Positions 16,401 to 22,245 of a stretch of 22,245 nucleotides of DNA are shown here, piece after piece. The stretch spans positions 1 to 22,245 of the forward strand of contig CAJTRL010000064.1 of NCBI GenBank assembly GCA_910578715.1, read 5' to 3'. The notes under the pieces are model-generated. The model was not told the DNA's origin. It saw only the letters and a program-made list of their open reading frames with translations, and did not search any database. The DNA is from an uncultured Lachnospiraceae bacterium (GTDB lineage: Bacteria; Bacillota; Clostridia; Lachnospirales; Lachnospiraceae). The position numbers and the translations under genes were made by a program. Each line of letters opens with the position of its first letter. Positions within the stretch are counted from its first letter, which is position 1.

Positions 16401-16512
16401 TTAAAATAACGTAATCCCAATGCACAAACTGCGGACTTACAAGGGAACGGCTGTAATCCGCCCATGCGTCCTGATAGGACTGGGATAAAAATAGTGATGA
16501 TATTGGGTGCAT
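13450..16512 (-). CDS. fkp: Bifunctional L-fucokinase / L-fucose-1-phosphate guanylyltransferase
   Basis: This 1020-residue protein joins two activities of the fucose salvage route: ATP-dependent phosphorylation of L-fucose, then GTP-dependent formation of GDP-L-fucose. The N-terminal part has PDPMGKRVGSGGATLGVL (71-88), the nucleotidyl-transfer loop of fucose-1-phosphate guanylyltransferases. The C-terminal part, from about 660, is a GHMP kinase with RVNWGGGWSDTPPY (about 677), GVPKGSGLGTSSILAAA (ATP loop, about 790) and GAGGGGFLQ (about 982). Length and order match Bacteroides FKP and the plant FKGP enzymes. GGAGG lies six bases upstream of the ATG. It starts 62 bases after the toxin gene with no terminator between, so it may be read in part from that promoter. 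GDP-fucose would feed surface glycans. A decayed copy of its first codons lies at 20714-20802. Confidence 0.93.
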   Translation of the reverse strand: MHPISSLFLSQSYQDAWADYSRSLVSPQFVHWDYVILTASNEQQAEGFEAQLEERRQAGFLPLQTKFAVIPDPMGKRVGSGGATLGVLKYVAEQTGKTDFSGLRILVIHSGGDSKRVPQYSALGKLFSPVPHELPNGRASTLFDEFMIAMAMVPTRVREGMLLLSGDVLLLFNPLLIDYSGQNAAAISFKEHVKTGKNHGVFLRGEDGNVRKFMHKQTVETLRECGAVNEQDCVDIDTGAIIFSKEMLTALYRLISLDGKFCEKSFAELVNEKVRLSLYGDFLYPLAADSTLEDFYREKPEGTFCPELTAARKKVWEALRPFCLKLLRLVPAKFIHFGTTGEILKLMSSGVADYEDLGWSRHVGSSYDNQAAGYNSVLSSHAVCGQNCYLEVSYVHHKAELGDNVLLSYIDVYDEKIPSSVVVHGLKQKDGNFVVRIYGTGDNPKSVFYDIKEKDKELKNGTEVENGTEADDCIFLGLPLRQFLEKNEISPKELWEEGEEQTIWNARLYPACPTIREALRASLNLYAMTRGNGAVSEWRSGERKSLCAGFHEADAHALIAWEKRMEELVRMDRLSKLIQAGERAARSAEVLKTQRLSAVQEEWLEKRLRRADFGEKIRLHYYTGMALGGSAGDERIGECFRCIGEEVLGATLENLQVNENCRIVAERHRVSLPLRVNWGGGWSDTPPYCNEKGGTVLNAAILLNGKKPVEVVLEKISEPKIIFDSRDMDVYGEFEDIASLQQTGDPYDPFALQKAALLACGILPMKGGNLKEILSRMGGGFLMRSEVTGVPKGSGLGTSSILAAACVKALLEFTGIGYDEEQLYSTVLCMEQIMSTGGGWQDQVGGITEGIKYTTTAPGIRQKIKVHHIRLSEETQKELDERFALIYTGQRRLARNLLRDVVGNYIGNEPDTVYALNEIQRVATLMAFELCRGHVDDFAQLLSQHWELSQKIDKGSTNILIDQIFDSISDMIDGRMICGAGGGGFLQIVLKRGVSKEQLHNRLKEVFQDSDIDVWDCELV

Positions 16513-16574
16513 AGTTTACCTCCGGGAAATTCTAACGATTCAAACAATGCCTTTGTTTCCAAAAAAATGTTTAT

Positions 16575-16871
16575 TTACATCTTTCTCATATATTGCTTCA
16601 ACTGGTCGTAAAAATTCTCCCTTGTACCAGCCATAATAACAACAATAACCTCATTTTCCAAATACTCCACTGTATATGCAAGCTCATAGTTTGTTTTTTT
16701 ATAATAAATATCATACCCATATATGCCAGACAGGTCTCCCGTCTTTGCTTCACCAACTGTATAATCTTCCCGAATTTTATCTACTGCCTCCTGATATAAT
16801 TTTTTTAACTTTTTATCTCGCAGTTTCTTTATAAATTTTGCTGCCGGAGGAAGAAAACGAACCTCAGTCAT
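16575..16871 (-). CDS. RelE/ParE-family toxin
   Basis: The 98-residue protein fits the RelE/ParE fold: a helical start (VRFLPPAAKFIKKLRDKKLKKL), then GDLSGIYGYDIYYKKTNYELAYTV and VIVVIMAGTRENFYDQL, with the basic and Tyr residues in the beta sheet typical of such toxins. RelE members cut mRNA on the ribosome and ParE members block gyrase; the sequence does not decide between them. Its ATG overlaps the antitoxin stop in ATGA, the usual tight coupling of toxin-antitoxin pairs. Confidence 0.85.
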   Translation of the reverse strand: MTEVRFLPPAAKFIKKLRDKKLKKLYQEAVDKIREDYTVGEAKTGDLSGIYGYDIYYKKTNYELAYTVEYLENEVIVVIMAGTRENFYDQLKQYMRKM

Positions 16872-17248
16872 ATTTTCTCCTCCCCACCAAAAATATCCTC
16901 ATATGACACATATTCCGATTCCGAAGCCGCAGCCCTCTCTGCTTCTCCTATCATTTTCTCTACAGCCGGCCGCACCTGACTTTGTGCCTGCTTAAAATGC
17001 TTAAGCAGTTCTTTACCACTATATCCTTGTTCAATCAGCTCCGCCAGTATTTGTTCCGCAAATTCCCCGCCTGTGTTTGTTTTTGCAGGACGAATAACCA
17101 GCTCATTCCCGCGCACCATACATTCTGCTTCCGTATCAAACCCCAACATAGCAAAAAATTTTTGGGGAATTGTTATCTGTCGTTTTGCCGAGATACTCAC
17201 TTTTTTCATTTCCATAGGAACACTACCTTTCATCATAGTTGCCTGCAT
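16868..17248 (-). CDS. AbrB/MazE-type antitoxin
   Basis: The 126-residue protein has an AbrB-like swapped-hairpin DNA-binding domain at about residues 13-55: KVSISAKRQITIPQKFFAML, then ECMVRGNELVIRPA. A longer helical tail (GEFAEQILAELIEQGYSGKELLKHF and on) probably binds the toxin. The start at 17248 has AGGAGG eight bases upstream; a later ATG at about residue 11 is less well placed. It is the first gene of the pair and probably represses its own strong promoter at 17315-17343. AbrB-type antitoxins are better known with MazF or VapC partners, so the RelE/ParE pairing is a mixed type. Confidence 0.87.
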   Translation of the reverse strand: MQATMMKGSVPMEMKKVSISAKRQITIPQKFFAMLGFDTEAECMVRGNELVIRPAKTNTGGEFAEQILAELIEQGYSGKELLKHFKQAQSQVRPAVEKMIGEAERAAASESEYVSYEDIFGGEEKI

Positions 17249-17314
17249 ATCTATGTCCTCCTTATCATATGTAAATCAAAGGAAAAAATTCTTGGTTTCT
17301 TTGTATCTAGGATA

Positions 17315-17343
17315 ATTGTATTAACCTTTTTTTCATTTGTCAA
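17315..17343 (-). promoter_or_regulatory. Near-consensus sigma-A promoter of the toxin-antitoxin operon
   Basis: On the minus strand, TTGACA (17338-17343) and TACAAT (17315-17320) are separated by exactly 17 bases. It is the best promoter match in the window. It lies about 65 bases upstream of the antitoxin ATG. A 12-bp palindrome, GCTATATATAGC, lies further upstream at 17375-17386. Confidence 0.88.
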
Positions 17344-17387
17344 CCGCTTTTCTACAAGGAGAATAAAGCCAATTGCTATATATAGCG

Positions 17388-17429
17388 AAAATGCTAAGCA
17401 ACAGGTTTTCATCCGATGCTTAGCATTTT
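17388..17429 (-). terminator. Terminator after the DUF1667 gene
   Basis: Perfect 13-bp arms, AAAATGCTAAGCA (17388-17400) and its complement (17417-17429), enclose a 16-base loop a few bases past the stop of the oxidoreductase operon. The leftward 3' arm ends in TTTT. It separates this operon from the toxin-antitoxin promoter. Confidence 0.82.
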
Positions 17430-17432
17430 AAT

Positions 17433-17831
17433 TTAACGTTTGTCCGGCAATTCTTCCCCGGTTGTAATTACCGCCTCAACCGCCCTCGTCGCAACAACAT
17501 TCACTCCCGTGCCCGCGACATTTTCAATAATCACATCTCCGACGCCGACCGGAGCCGATACACATATCGTTTTCAACGCCTTCATGCACTCCATAATCTT
17601 TCCTTTGGGAACAGCCGTCTCCGTTTTGACAGGGACAAGCCGCAGATTTCCGCCTTCTACCATAACTGTGGACGTTACCATTCTGGTCGGGTCCGTTATT
17701 TCCTTGCGCGCATAAATATCTCCAAACTTACAATGATTTCCACTCACGCCAAACACTGTACTGCCCTCTGTCTTAACAACAAGAGAACATCCCATCGGGC
17801 AGTTAATACATGTCAAATTTTTCTCTTCCAT
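17433..17831 (-). CDS. DUF1667 (COG3862) CxxC protein linked to glycerol-3-phosphate dehydrogenase-like genes
   Basis: The 132-residue protein has four cysteines near the N-terminus (C8, C11, C15 and C34, in LTCINCPMGC and GNHCKFG), a pattern suited to an iron-sulfur cluster. It then has RKEITDPTRMVTSTVMVEGG and a C-terminal VPKGKIMECMKALK segment typical of DUF1667. In Clostridia this family travels with GlpA-like and GlpB-like flavoproteins and is thought to help pass electrons, though its role is not settled. The start at 17831 (MEEKNLTC) has AAGG about six bases upstream; a start at 17885 would add an unsupported 18 residues. It is the last gene of its operon, before a strong terminator. 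Confidence 0.9.
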   Translation of the reverse strand: MEEKNLTCINCPMGCSLVVKTEGSTVFGVSGNHCKFGDIYARKEITDPTRMVTSTVMVEGGNLRLVPVKTETAVPKGKIMECMKALKTICVSAPVGVGDVIIENVAGTGVNVVATRAVEAVITTGEELPDKR

Positions 17832-17943
17832 ACGAAGCCTTACCTTTCCGAACTGACTCCACTGTTTAATACTTAGCAGAACCAATATCCATCACAAACT
17901 GCAAATTATTGACTCTCGCGGAAATACGCTTTTTACACGCGGA

Positions 17944-19221
17944 TTATTCGCTTTCGACTTTTACGGTTATCGATTTCAAATCCGGGTACTTGGAAATTTG
18001 TTCCCTTAATAACATAATTTTTTCCATCTGTCCCGGCACCGCTATCCGAAATTTCCGGTGCAATATTCTCTCTTCATCAAAATACACGCTTATAAAGGAA
18101 TCCTTGTAAACATTGTCAACGCGGAAGCGCAGGGTAATCTTTTCATCCATGCGCATAATATCAATTGTCTGCGGGACGATATACCGAACCCCTTCCGCCG
18201 GATTCAGCCTGACGTTCCGGCCGGATGTTTTATCTTCTTTACCCGCTCCGCTCTCTTTTACAAAGGAAGCAGCCTTTTCCCCGACGATTGCTGCTTCTTC
18301 CGAAACAAAATCCACCAGGTCATGTACATGCAGAACATTTCCACAGGCAAATACGCCTTCTATGCTGGTCTCAAAACTTTCATTCACTTTCGGCCCCGAA
18401 GTAACGGGATTCATATCGATACCCATTTTTCGGGAAATCTCGTTTTCCGGTATCAGGCCAACCGAAAGCAGAAGCGTATCACAGGAATAAAATTCTTCCG
18501 TTCCCGGAATCGGTTTTCCGTTATTATCAACTTCCGCCAGAACAATTCCTTCTACCCGTTCTTTTCCTTTTATCTCTATTACCGTATGGCGCAGTTTAAG
18601 CGGGATTCCATAATCGTCAAGGCACTGGACGATATTCCTTTTCAACCCGCCGGAATACGGCATGACTTCGGCAACAAGTTTTACTTTTGCCCCTTCTAAA
18701 GTCATCCGTCTTGCCATAATCAGTCCGATATCGCCCGAACCGAGAATGACCACCTCTCTGCCCGGCATATATCCTTCCATATTAATGAACCGCTGTGCCG
18801 TTCCCGCGCTATAAATTCCAGCGGGCCGATATCCCGGAATGTTAAGCGCTCCGCGGGCTCTCTCTCTGCATCCCATTGCCAGAATAACGGCCTTCGCCTG
18901 AATCTGAAAGAATCCGTCTTCGCGGTTTGCCGCCTCAATCACCTTTTCCGGGCTCACATCCAGAACCATCGTGTTTCGTCTATACTCGATTCCCATCGCT
19001 TTTATCTGCTCAATAAATCTTCCCGCATATTCCGGCCCGGTAAGTTCTTCCTGAAAAGTATGGAGACCGAAGCCATTGTGGATGCACTGATTTAAAATGC
19101 CGCCCAGCTCAGGATTTCTGTCCAAAATAACAATCCTGTCTATGCCGTTCTTCCTGGCTGAAACGGCGGCCGCAAGGCCGGCCGGTCCGCCGCCGATAAT
19201 CACGATATCATACGTTTCCAT
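17944..19221 (-). CDS. GlpB-like FAD/NAD(P)-dependent oxidoreductase
   Basis: The 425-residue flavoprotein has two dinucleotide-binding motifs: GGGPAGLAAAVSARKNG (10-26) for FAD and VVILGSGDIGLIMARRM (about 174) for NAD(P). Between them lie LNQCIHNGFGLHTF and VILAMGCRERARGA; after them FACGNVLHVHDLVDFVSEE gives the second FAD contact. This matches the pyridine nucleotide-disulfide oxidoreductase relatives that sit beside GlpA and DUF1667 genes in Clostridia. It probably passes electrons from the GlpA-like partner to NAD(P) or another carrier. AAGGAG lies seven bases upstream of the ATG, 11 bases after the preceding stop. The substrate of the whole complex is inferred from family neighbours, not seen. 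Confidence 0.9.
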   Translation of the reverse strand: METYDIVIIGGGPAGLAAAVSARKNGIDRIVILDRNPELGGILNQCIHNGFGLHTFQEELTGPEYAGRFIEQIKAMGIEYRRNTMVLDVSPEKVIEAANREDGFFQIQAKAVILAMGCRERARGALNIPGYRPAGIYSAGTAQRFINMEGYMPGREVVILGSGDIGLIMARRMTLEGAKVKLVAEVMPYSGGLKRNIVQCLDDYGIPLKLRHTVIEIKGKERVEGIVLAEVDNNGKPIPGTEEFYSCDTLLLSVGLIPENEISRKMGIDMNPVTSGPKVNESFETSIEGVFACGNVLHVHDLVDFVSEEAAIVGEKAASFVKESGAGKEDKTSGRNVRLNPAEGVRYIVPQTIDIMRMDEKITLRFRVDNVYKDSFISVYFDEERILHRKFRIAVPGQMEKIMLLREQISKYPDLKSITVKVESE

Positions 19222-19232
19222 GTTTTTTCTCC

Positions 19233-20669
19233 TTACAAAAGGTCCCTGTTCTTTCCCGCAAGTATCTGTGAGCCCTTACCGGATTTGCCGATGTCAGACA
19301 TATCCATTCCGCTTTCTCTCGATAGAATCTCCATTGTTCCGGGCAGACAAAAACCTGACTGGCATCTTCCCATTCCCGCTCTTGTTCTGCGCTTAATGCC
19401 ATCAATGGATTTCGCCCCGAGCGGCCGGGTAACCGCATCTATGATTTCCCCTTCGGAAATCATTTCACAGCGGCAGATAATATTCCCGTATGCCGGGTTT
19501 TCTTTTATCAGCGCACTTCTCTCTTCACGGCCAAGTTCCTTCGGATTCAAAATGCCTTTTCTTGTTGTGATAAAATCAGCTTTTTCTTCCAGCCCCATCT
19601 TATCCCGAATCAGTTCCGCCACCATTTCTCCAATCGCCGGACAACTCGTAAGGCCGGGAGACTCAATTCCGGCACAGTCTATAAATCCCTCCGCATCCTG
19701 CGCTTCTCCTATGATAAAATCGCCCTGCGTCTCATGCGCACGCAGACCGGCAAAAGACGTAATTATCTGGGAAATCGGCAGATTCTTTACACTGTCTGCC
19801 GCTTTTTCCATTACCTGACGCAGTCCCTCCCGCGTCGTATTCGTTCCTTCTTTATCTTCCATATCAACGGCCGTCGGACCGATTAAAAGATTTCCGTGGA
19901 TTGTGGGCGTGACCAGAATCCCTTTTCCATACTTTCCGGGCAGTGTGAAAATCGTTCTGCTGACATGGCTGCCCGTTCCCTTGTCCATCAGGCAGTATTC
20001 CCCTGCACGCGGCACGATATGGAGTTTCTTTCCACTCACCATATTGTGAATTTTATCCGCATAAACTCCCGCCGCATTTACTACATATTTTGCTTCGAGC
20101 ATTCCCTGATTCGTGTATAAGGCAAACCCGTCCTGAATCTTTTTAATATCCTGTACTTCCGTATAAAATCTAAATTCCACGCCATTCCTATACGCGTTTT
20201 CGGCCAGCGCTATATTCAATCCGAACGGACAGACAATCCCTCCCGTCGGCGCGTATAAAGCCGCATAAACGTTATCCGTAATATTGGGCTCCATCGCAGT
20301 CACTTCTTCTTTTTTCAGTATTCTGAGCCCTTTGACGTTATTTTCGATTCCTCTTTGAAGGAGTTTTTGCAGCGCCGGCATATCCTCTTCGTTCCGGCAT
20401 ATGACAAGGGAGCCGTTTCTCCGAAACGGAAAATCCAGGTCTTTTGCCAGTTTCCCCATCATTTCATTTCCGCGCACATTTAATTTTGCCTTTAAAGTGC
20501 CCGGTTCGGCATCATATCCCGCATGGATAATTGCGCTGTTTGCCTTAGAAGTGCCGCTGCAGACATCCTCCTCTTTTTCAACCAGACAAATACTTGCCTT
20601 ATAGCGGGACAGCTCACGCGCAGCCGCCGTTCCCGATACACCGCCGCCTATGATAATGATATCGTACAT
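19233..20669 (-). CDS. GlpA-like FAD-dependent dehydrogenase with BFD-type [2Fe-2S] domain
   Basis: The 478-residue protein starts with the FAD fold MYDIIIIGGGVSGTAAAREL, then SGTSKANSAIIHAGYD and other DAO/COG0579 features. The C-terminus holds a BFD-like iron-sulfur domain with four cysteines (CRC at about 419-421, and CQSGFC near 454-459). This is the layout of anaerobic glycerol-3-phosphate dehydrogenase subunit A, which makes dihydroxyacetone phosphate. Close relatives oxidise 2-hydroxyglutarate and other hydroxy acids, and no glycerol kinase or facilitator is in the window, so the substrate stays open. The start at 20669 has CCGGAGG about nine bases upstream. An in-frame ATG at 20735 lies inside the fkp remnant and is rejected. 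It heads an operon with the GlpB-like and DUF1667 genes. Confidence 0.9.
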   Translation of the reverse strand: MYDIIIIGGGVSGTAAARELSRYKASICLVEKEEDVCSGTSKANSAIIHAGYDAEPGTLKAKLNVRGNEMMGKLAKDLDFPFRRNGSLVICRNEEDMPALQKLLQRGIENNVKGLRILKKEEVTAMEPNITDNVYAALYAPTGGIVCPFGLNIALAENAYRNGVEFRFYTEVQDIKKIQDGFALYTNQGMLEAKYVVNAAGVYADKIHNMVSGKKLHIVPRAGEYCLMDKGTGSHVSRTIFTLPGKYGKGILVTPTIHGNLLIGPTAVDMEDKEGTNTTREGLRQVMEKAADSVKNLPISQIITSFAGLRAHETQGDFIIGEAQDAEGFIDCAGIESPGLTSCPAIGEMVAELIRDKMGLEEKADFITTRKGILNPKELGREERSALIKENPAYGNIICRCEMISEGEIIDAVTRPLGAKSIDGIKRRTRAGMGRCQSGFCLPGTMEILSRESGMDMSDIGKSGKGSQILAGKNRDLL

Positions 20670-20713
20670 TTTGATAGTCCTCCGGTATGATTCTGCAGAA
20701 ATTTTTATTGTAA

Positions 20714-20802
20714 ATAGCATAATCCCAATGCACAAACTGCGGATTTACAAGGAAACGGTTGTAACTCGTTCATATGGCTTCGCCGGATTGGGACAAAAAT
20801 AG
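20714..20802 (-). pseudogene. Decayed fragment of the fkp 5' end
   Basis: This stretch aligns without gaps to codons about 7-36 of fkp (16404-16494), at roughly 80 percent identity by eye. In the fkp frame it keeps LFLSQS at the start and VNPQFVHWDY near the end, but the codon for W17 has become the stop TGA. It has no promoter-start context of its own. It lies in the leader of the GlpA-like operon, between its promoter and ribosome site. It is a remnant of a second fkp copy or of a local duplication. Confidence 0.85.
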
Positions 20803-20830
20803 TTTTTTAAATTTCGCTTTACTGTGTTTT

Positions 20831-20839
20831 ATTATAGCA
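20831..20839 (-). promoter_or_regulatory. Extended -10 promoter of the GlpA-like operon
   Basis: TGCTATAAT on the minus strand is a full extended -10. It lies about 160 bases upstream of the GlpA-like ATG, giving a leader of about 150 bases that includes the fkp remnant. No good -35 is seen. It is divergent from the MBOAT promoter about 85 bases away. Confidence 0.7.
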
Positions 20840-20922
20840 AAAAAATTCAAAAATGAAATATCTAATATGTTTGCCATATATTCAGCCCTCGAAAAAATCG
20901 TGTTTCATTTTATTTTCTAATC

Positions 20923-20931
20923 TGCTATAAT
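20923..20931 (+). promoter_or_regulatory. Extended -10 promoter of the MBOAT gene
   Basis: TGCTATAAT lies 57 bases upstream of the ATG at 20989. As for the other two copies of this nonamer, no convincing -35 accompanies it. A ribosome site (AGGAG) lies about 11 bases before the ATG. Confidence 0.7.
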
Positions 20932-20988
20932 AATGTGTAAAATATTTCTTATTTACATATTTATAACAGATTAGGAGTCTGAAGAATC

Positions 20989-22245
20989 ATGTTATTTAAC
21001 TCAAGCCAATTCCTGATATTTTTACCAGTAGTTTTATTTTTCTATTATATTACCCCCCCCCAGAAAAACACTTAGACAAGCCTGGCTGTTAATCTGCAGT
21101 TATTATTTTTACATGTGCTGGAATGCCGCATACGCATTACTTCTTTTATTCTCAACTATTATCACTTATTTATGCGGATTAAGTATTGAGTACTTAAAAA
21201 CAATCCGCCTGGCTGAAAAAAGAAAGCATACTCTTATGACGCTATGCTTAATTTTCAGCCTTTTCTCCAATTTAAGCATCTTATTCTTTTTTAAATACTT
21301 TGATTTTTCAATCTCTCTTATCAATAACATATTAAATATATTTAATATTCAAATAACTAATCCTTCATTTGATATTATGCTTCCAGTGGGTATCTCTTTT
21401 TATATTTTTCAGTCTTTAGGTTATACCATTGATGTATATAGAAATGAGATATATGCAGAAAGAAATTTTATTACCTATGCTCTATTCGTCTCTTTTTTTC
21501 CACAATTAGTCGCTGGGCCAATTGAGCGAAGCAAAAATCTTCTCAAACAGCTGAATCATTCCGTAAAATTTCAGTTTGACAATATGCGGGACGGCCTGTT
21601 TCTAATGCTATGGGGTTATTTTCAAAAAGTGGTTATAGCCGATAGAATCGCCATATTTGTTGATACAATTTATTCGCCAGAAAATTTCACAAATTATTCA
21701 GGAACACATTTCATTGTTGCTACAATTTTATTTGCATTTCAGATTTTATGCGATTTTTCAGGGTATTCAACTATCGCTATGGGAACAGCCAGAACCCTGG
21801 GAATTACACTGATGGAAAATTTTTCTTCTCCTTATTATGCCCAGTCCACTTCTGAATTTTGGCGAAGATGGCATATTTCTCTTTCTACATGGTTTCGGGA
21901 TTATTTATATATCCCTATGGGAGGCAGCCGTAAAGGTCGTATCAGGAAATACTGGAATCTAATTATAACATTTTCAATCAGCGGCCTTTGGCACGGTGCA
22001 AACTGGCATTTTGTAATATGGGGTATTATGAATGGATTCTATCAGGTAATAGGTGACATTTTAAAACCAATACGTCAATTTTTCATAAAAGTTTTCGGCC
22101 TGAATGAGCACTCACTATCGCACAAATTATTAAAAGTCTTAATCACCTTTATCTGCATTGATTTTTCATGGATATTTTTCCGGGCAAATAATTTTAGTCA
22201 GGCAGTGAGTATCATAAAAATGATTTTGCATAAAAGAACCCCGTG
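20989..22245 (+). CDS. MBOAT-family membrane O-acyltransferase, frameshifted at a C9 tract and cut by the window end
   Basis: The protein starts MLFNSSQFLIFLPVVLFFYY, the usual opening of AlgI/DltB/PatB-like MBOAT enzymes. After codon 24 the frame breaks in a run of nine Cs and stops at 21073, giving 28 residues. With eight Cs the frame reads on without a stop to the window end as a full MBOAT protein: RKTLRQAWLLICSYYFYMCW, GISFYIFQSLGYTIDVYR, FVSFFPQLVAGPIERS, FWRRWHISLSTWFRDYLYIP, and SGLWHGANWHFVIWG with the catalytic His of the WHG motif. Many membrane helices are present. Such enzymes move acetyl or other acyl groups across the membrane onto cell-wall or exported polysaccharides, usually with an SGNH-type partner, which could lie just beyond the window. 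The gene is intact apart from one base, so it is either phase variable, freshly inactivated or affected by a sequencing error. Confidence 0.88.
21053..21061 (+). repeat. C9 homopolymer within the MBOAT coding region
   Basis: Nine consecutive Cs stand in an otherwise AT-rich gene, 64 bases into the reading frame. Eight Cs (or eleven) would restore the full frame; nine gives an early stop. The position near the 5' end is typical of slipped-strand switching tracts. Confidence 0.92.

Noticed and set aside
17375..17386. Palindrome GCTATATATAGC upstream of the toxin-antitoxin promoter as an operator
   Set aside because: It is AT-rich and simple, lies well upstream of the -35 box, and is next to the neighbouring terminator, so chance is a fair explanation.
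18058..18699. 213-residue open frame on the plus strand
   Set aside because: It is the complement of the GlpB-like gene. Composition is rich in Phe, His and Arg, with no domain.
20670..20735. Upstream ATG at 20735 as the start of the GlpA-like protein
   Set aside because: The extra 22 residues lie partly in the fkp remnant, do not resemble a GlpA N-terminus, and would bypass the strong GGAGG site just before 20669.
21053..21075. Programmed ribosomal frameshift at the C run instead of DNA slippage
   Set aside because: No stimulatory stem or internal ribosome site is evident near the shift, and a run of nine identical bases is itself a known site for DNA slippage. It cannot be excluded without protein data.

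Overview
The window looks like a chromosomal segment of a low-to-mid GC Gram-positive anaerobe of the Clostridia, most probably a gut Lachnospiraceae-like species. This rests on strong AGGAGG ribosome binding sites, sigma-A promoters, LytTR and XRE regulators, a GlpA/GlpB/DUF1667 oxidoreductase trio typical of Clostridia, and an L-fucose salvage enzyme that suits a mucus-associated organism. Base composition is a mosaic. The sugar cluster, fkp and the glp-like operon are clearly richer in GC than the regulator region, the GTPase cassette and the MBOAT gene.

Layout. (1) 1-1031, minus strand: an XRE repressor and a LytTR response regulator form a two-gene operon with a dyad operator over its promoter. 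(2) 1527-3233, plus: a two-TM protein with a 36-bp in-frame tandem repeat and a helical-repeat cytosolic domain. A hairpin terminator serves both converging units. (3) 10890-3291, minus: a nine-gene surface-glycan operon. It encodes a 3-aminotransferase, a 3,4-ketoisomerase, an NDP-hexose 2,3-dehydratase, two SMR-size membrane proteins, a Gfo/Idh/MocA oxidoreductase, a methyltransferase, a polyprenyl-phosphate-type GT2 and a GT-B glycosyltransferase. (4) 13207-11069, minus: an AT-richer cassette of two small unrecognised proteins and a DUF697-type GTPase, with a terminator at each end. (5) 16512-13450, minus: bifunctional L-fucokinase/GDP-fucose pyrophosphorylase. (6) 17248-16575, minus: an AbrB-type antitoxin and RelE/ParE-type toxin pair under a near-consensus promoter. 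(7) 20669-17433, minus: a three-gene GlpA/GlpB/DUF1667 oxidoreductase operon. Its leader carries a decayed copy of the start of fkp. (8) 20989 to the end, plus: an MBOAT O-acyltransferase interrupted by a one-base frameshift in a C9 tract.

How the parts may work together (inference). The nine-gene operon can turn an NDP-4-keto-6-deoxyhexose made elsewhere into an amino- and/or 2-deoxy sugar. The GT2 enzyme would load it on a lipid carrier and the SMR-like pair would flip it, as in ArnC/ArnE/ArnF systems, to decorate a cell-surface polymer. fkp would supply GDP-fucose, and the MBOAT enzyme could acylate a surface glycan. The C9 tract suggests that acylation may switch on and off. Most notable are the C9 switch candidate, the fkp remnant, the unrecognised GTPase cassette, and the combination of both deoxysugar branches with an Arn-like export module.
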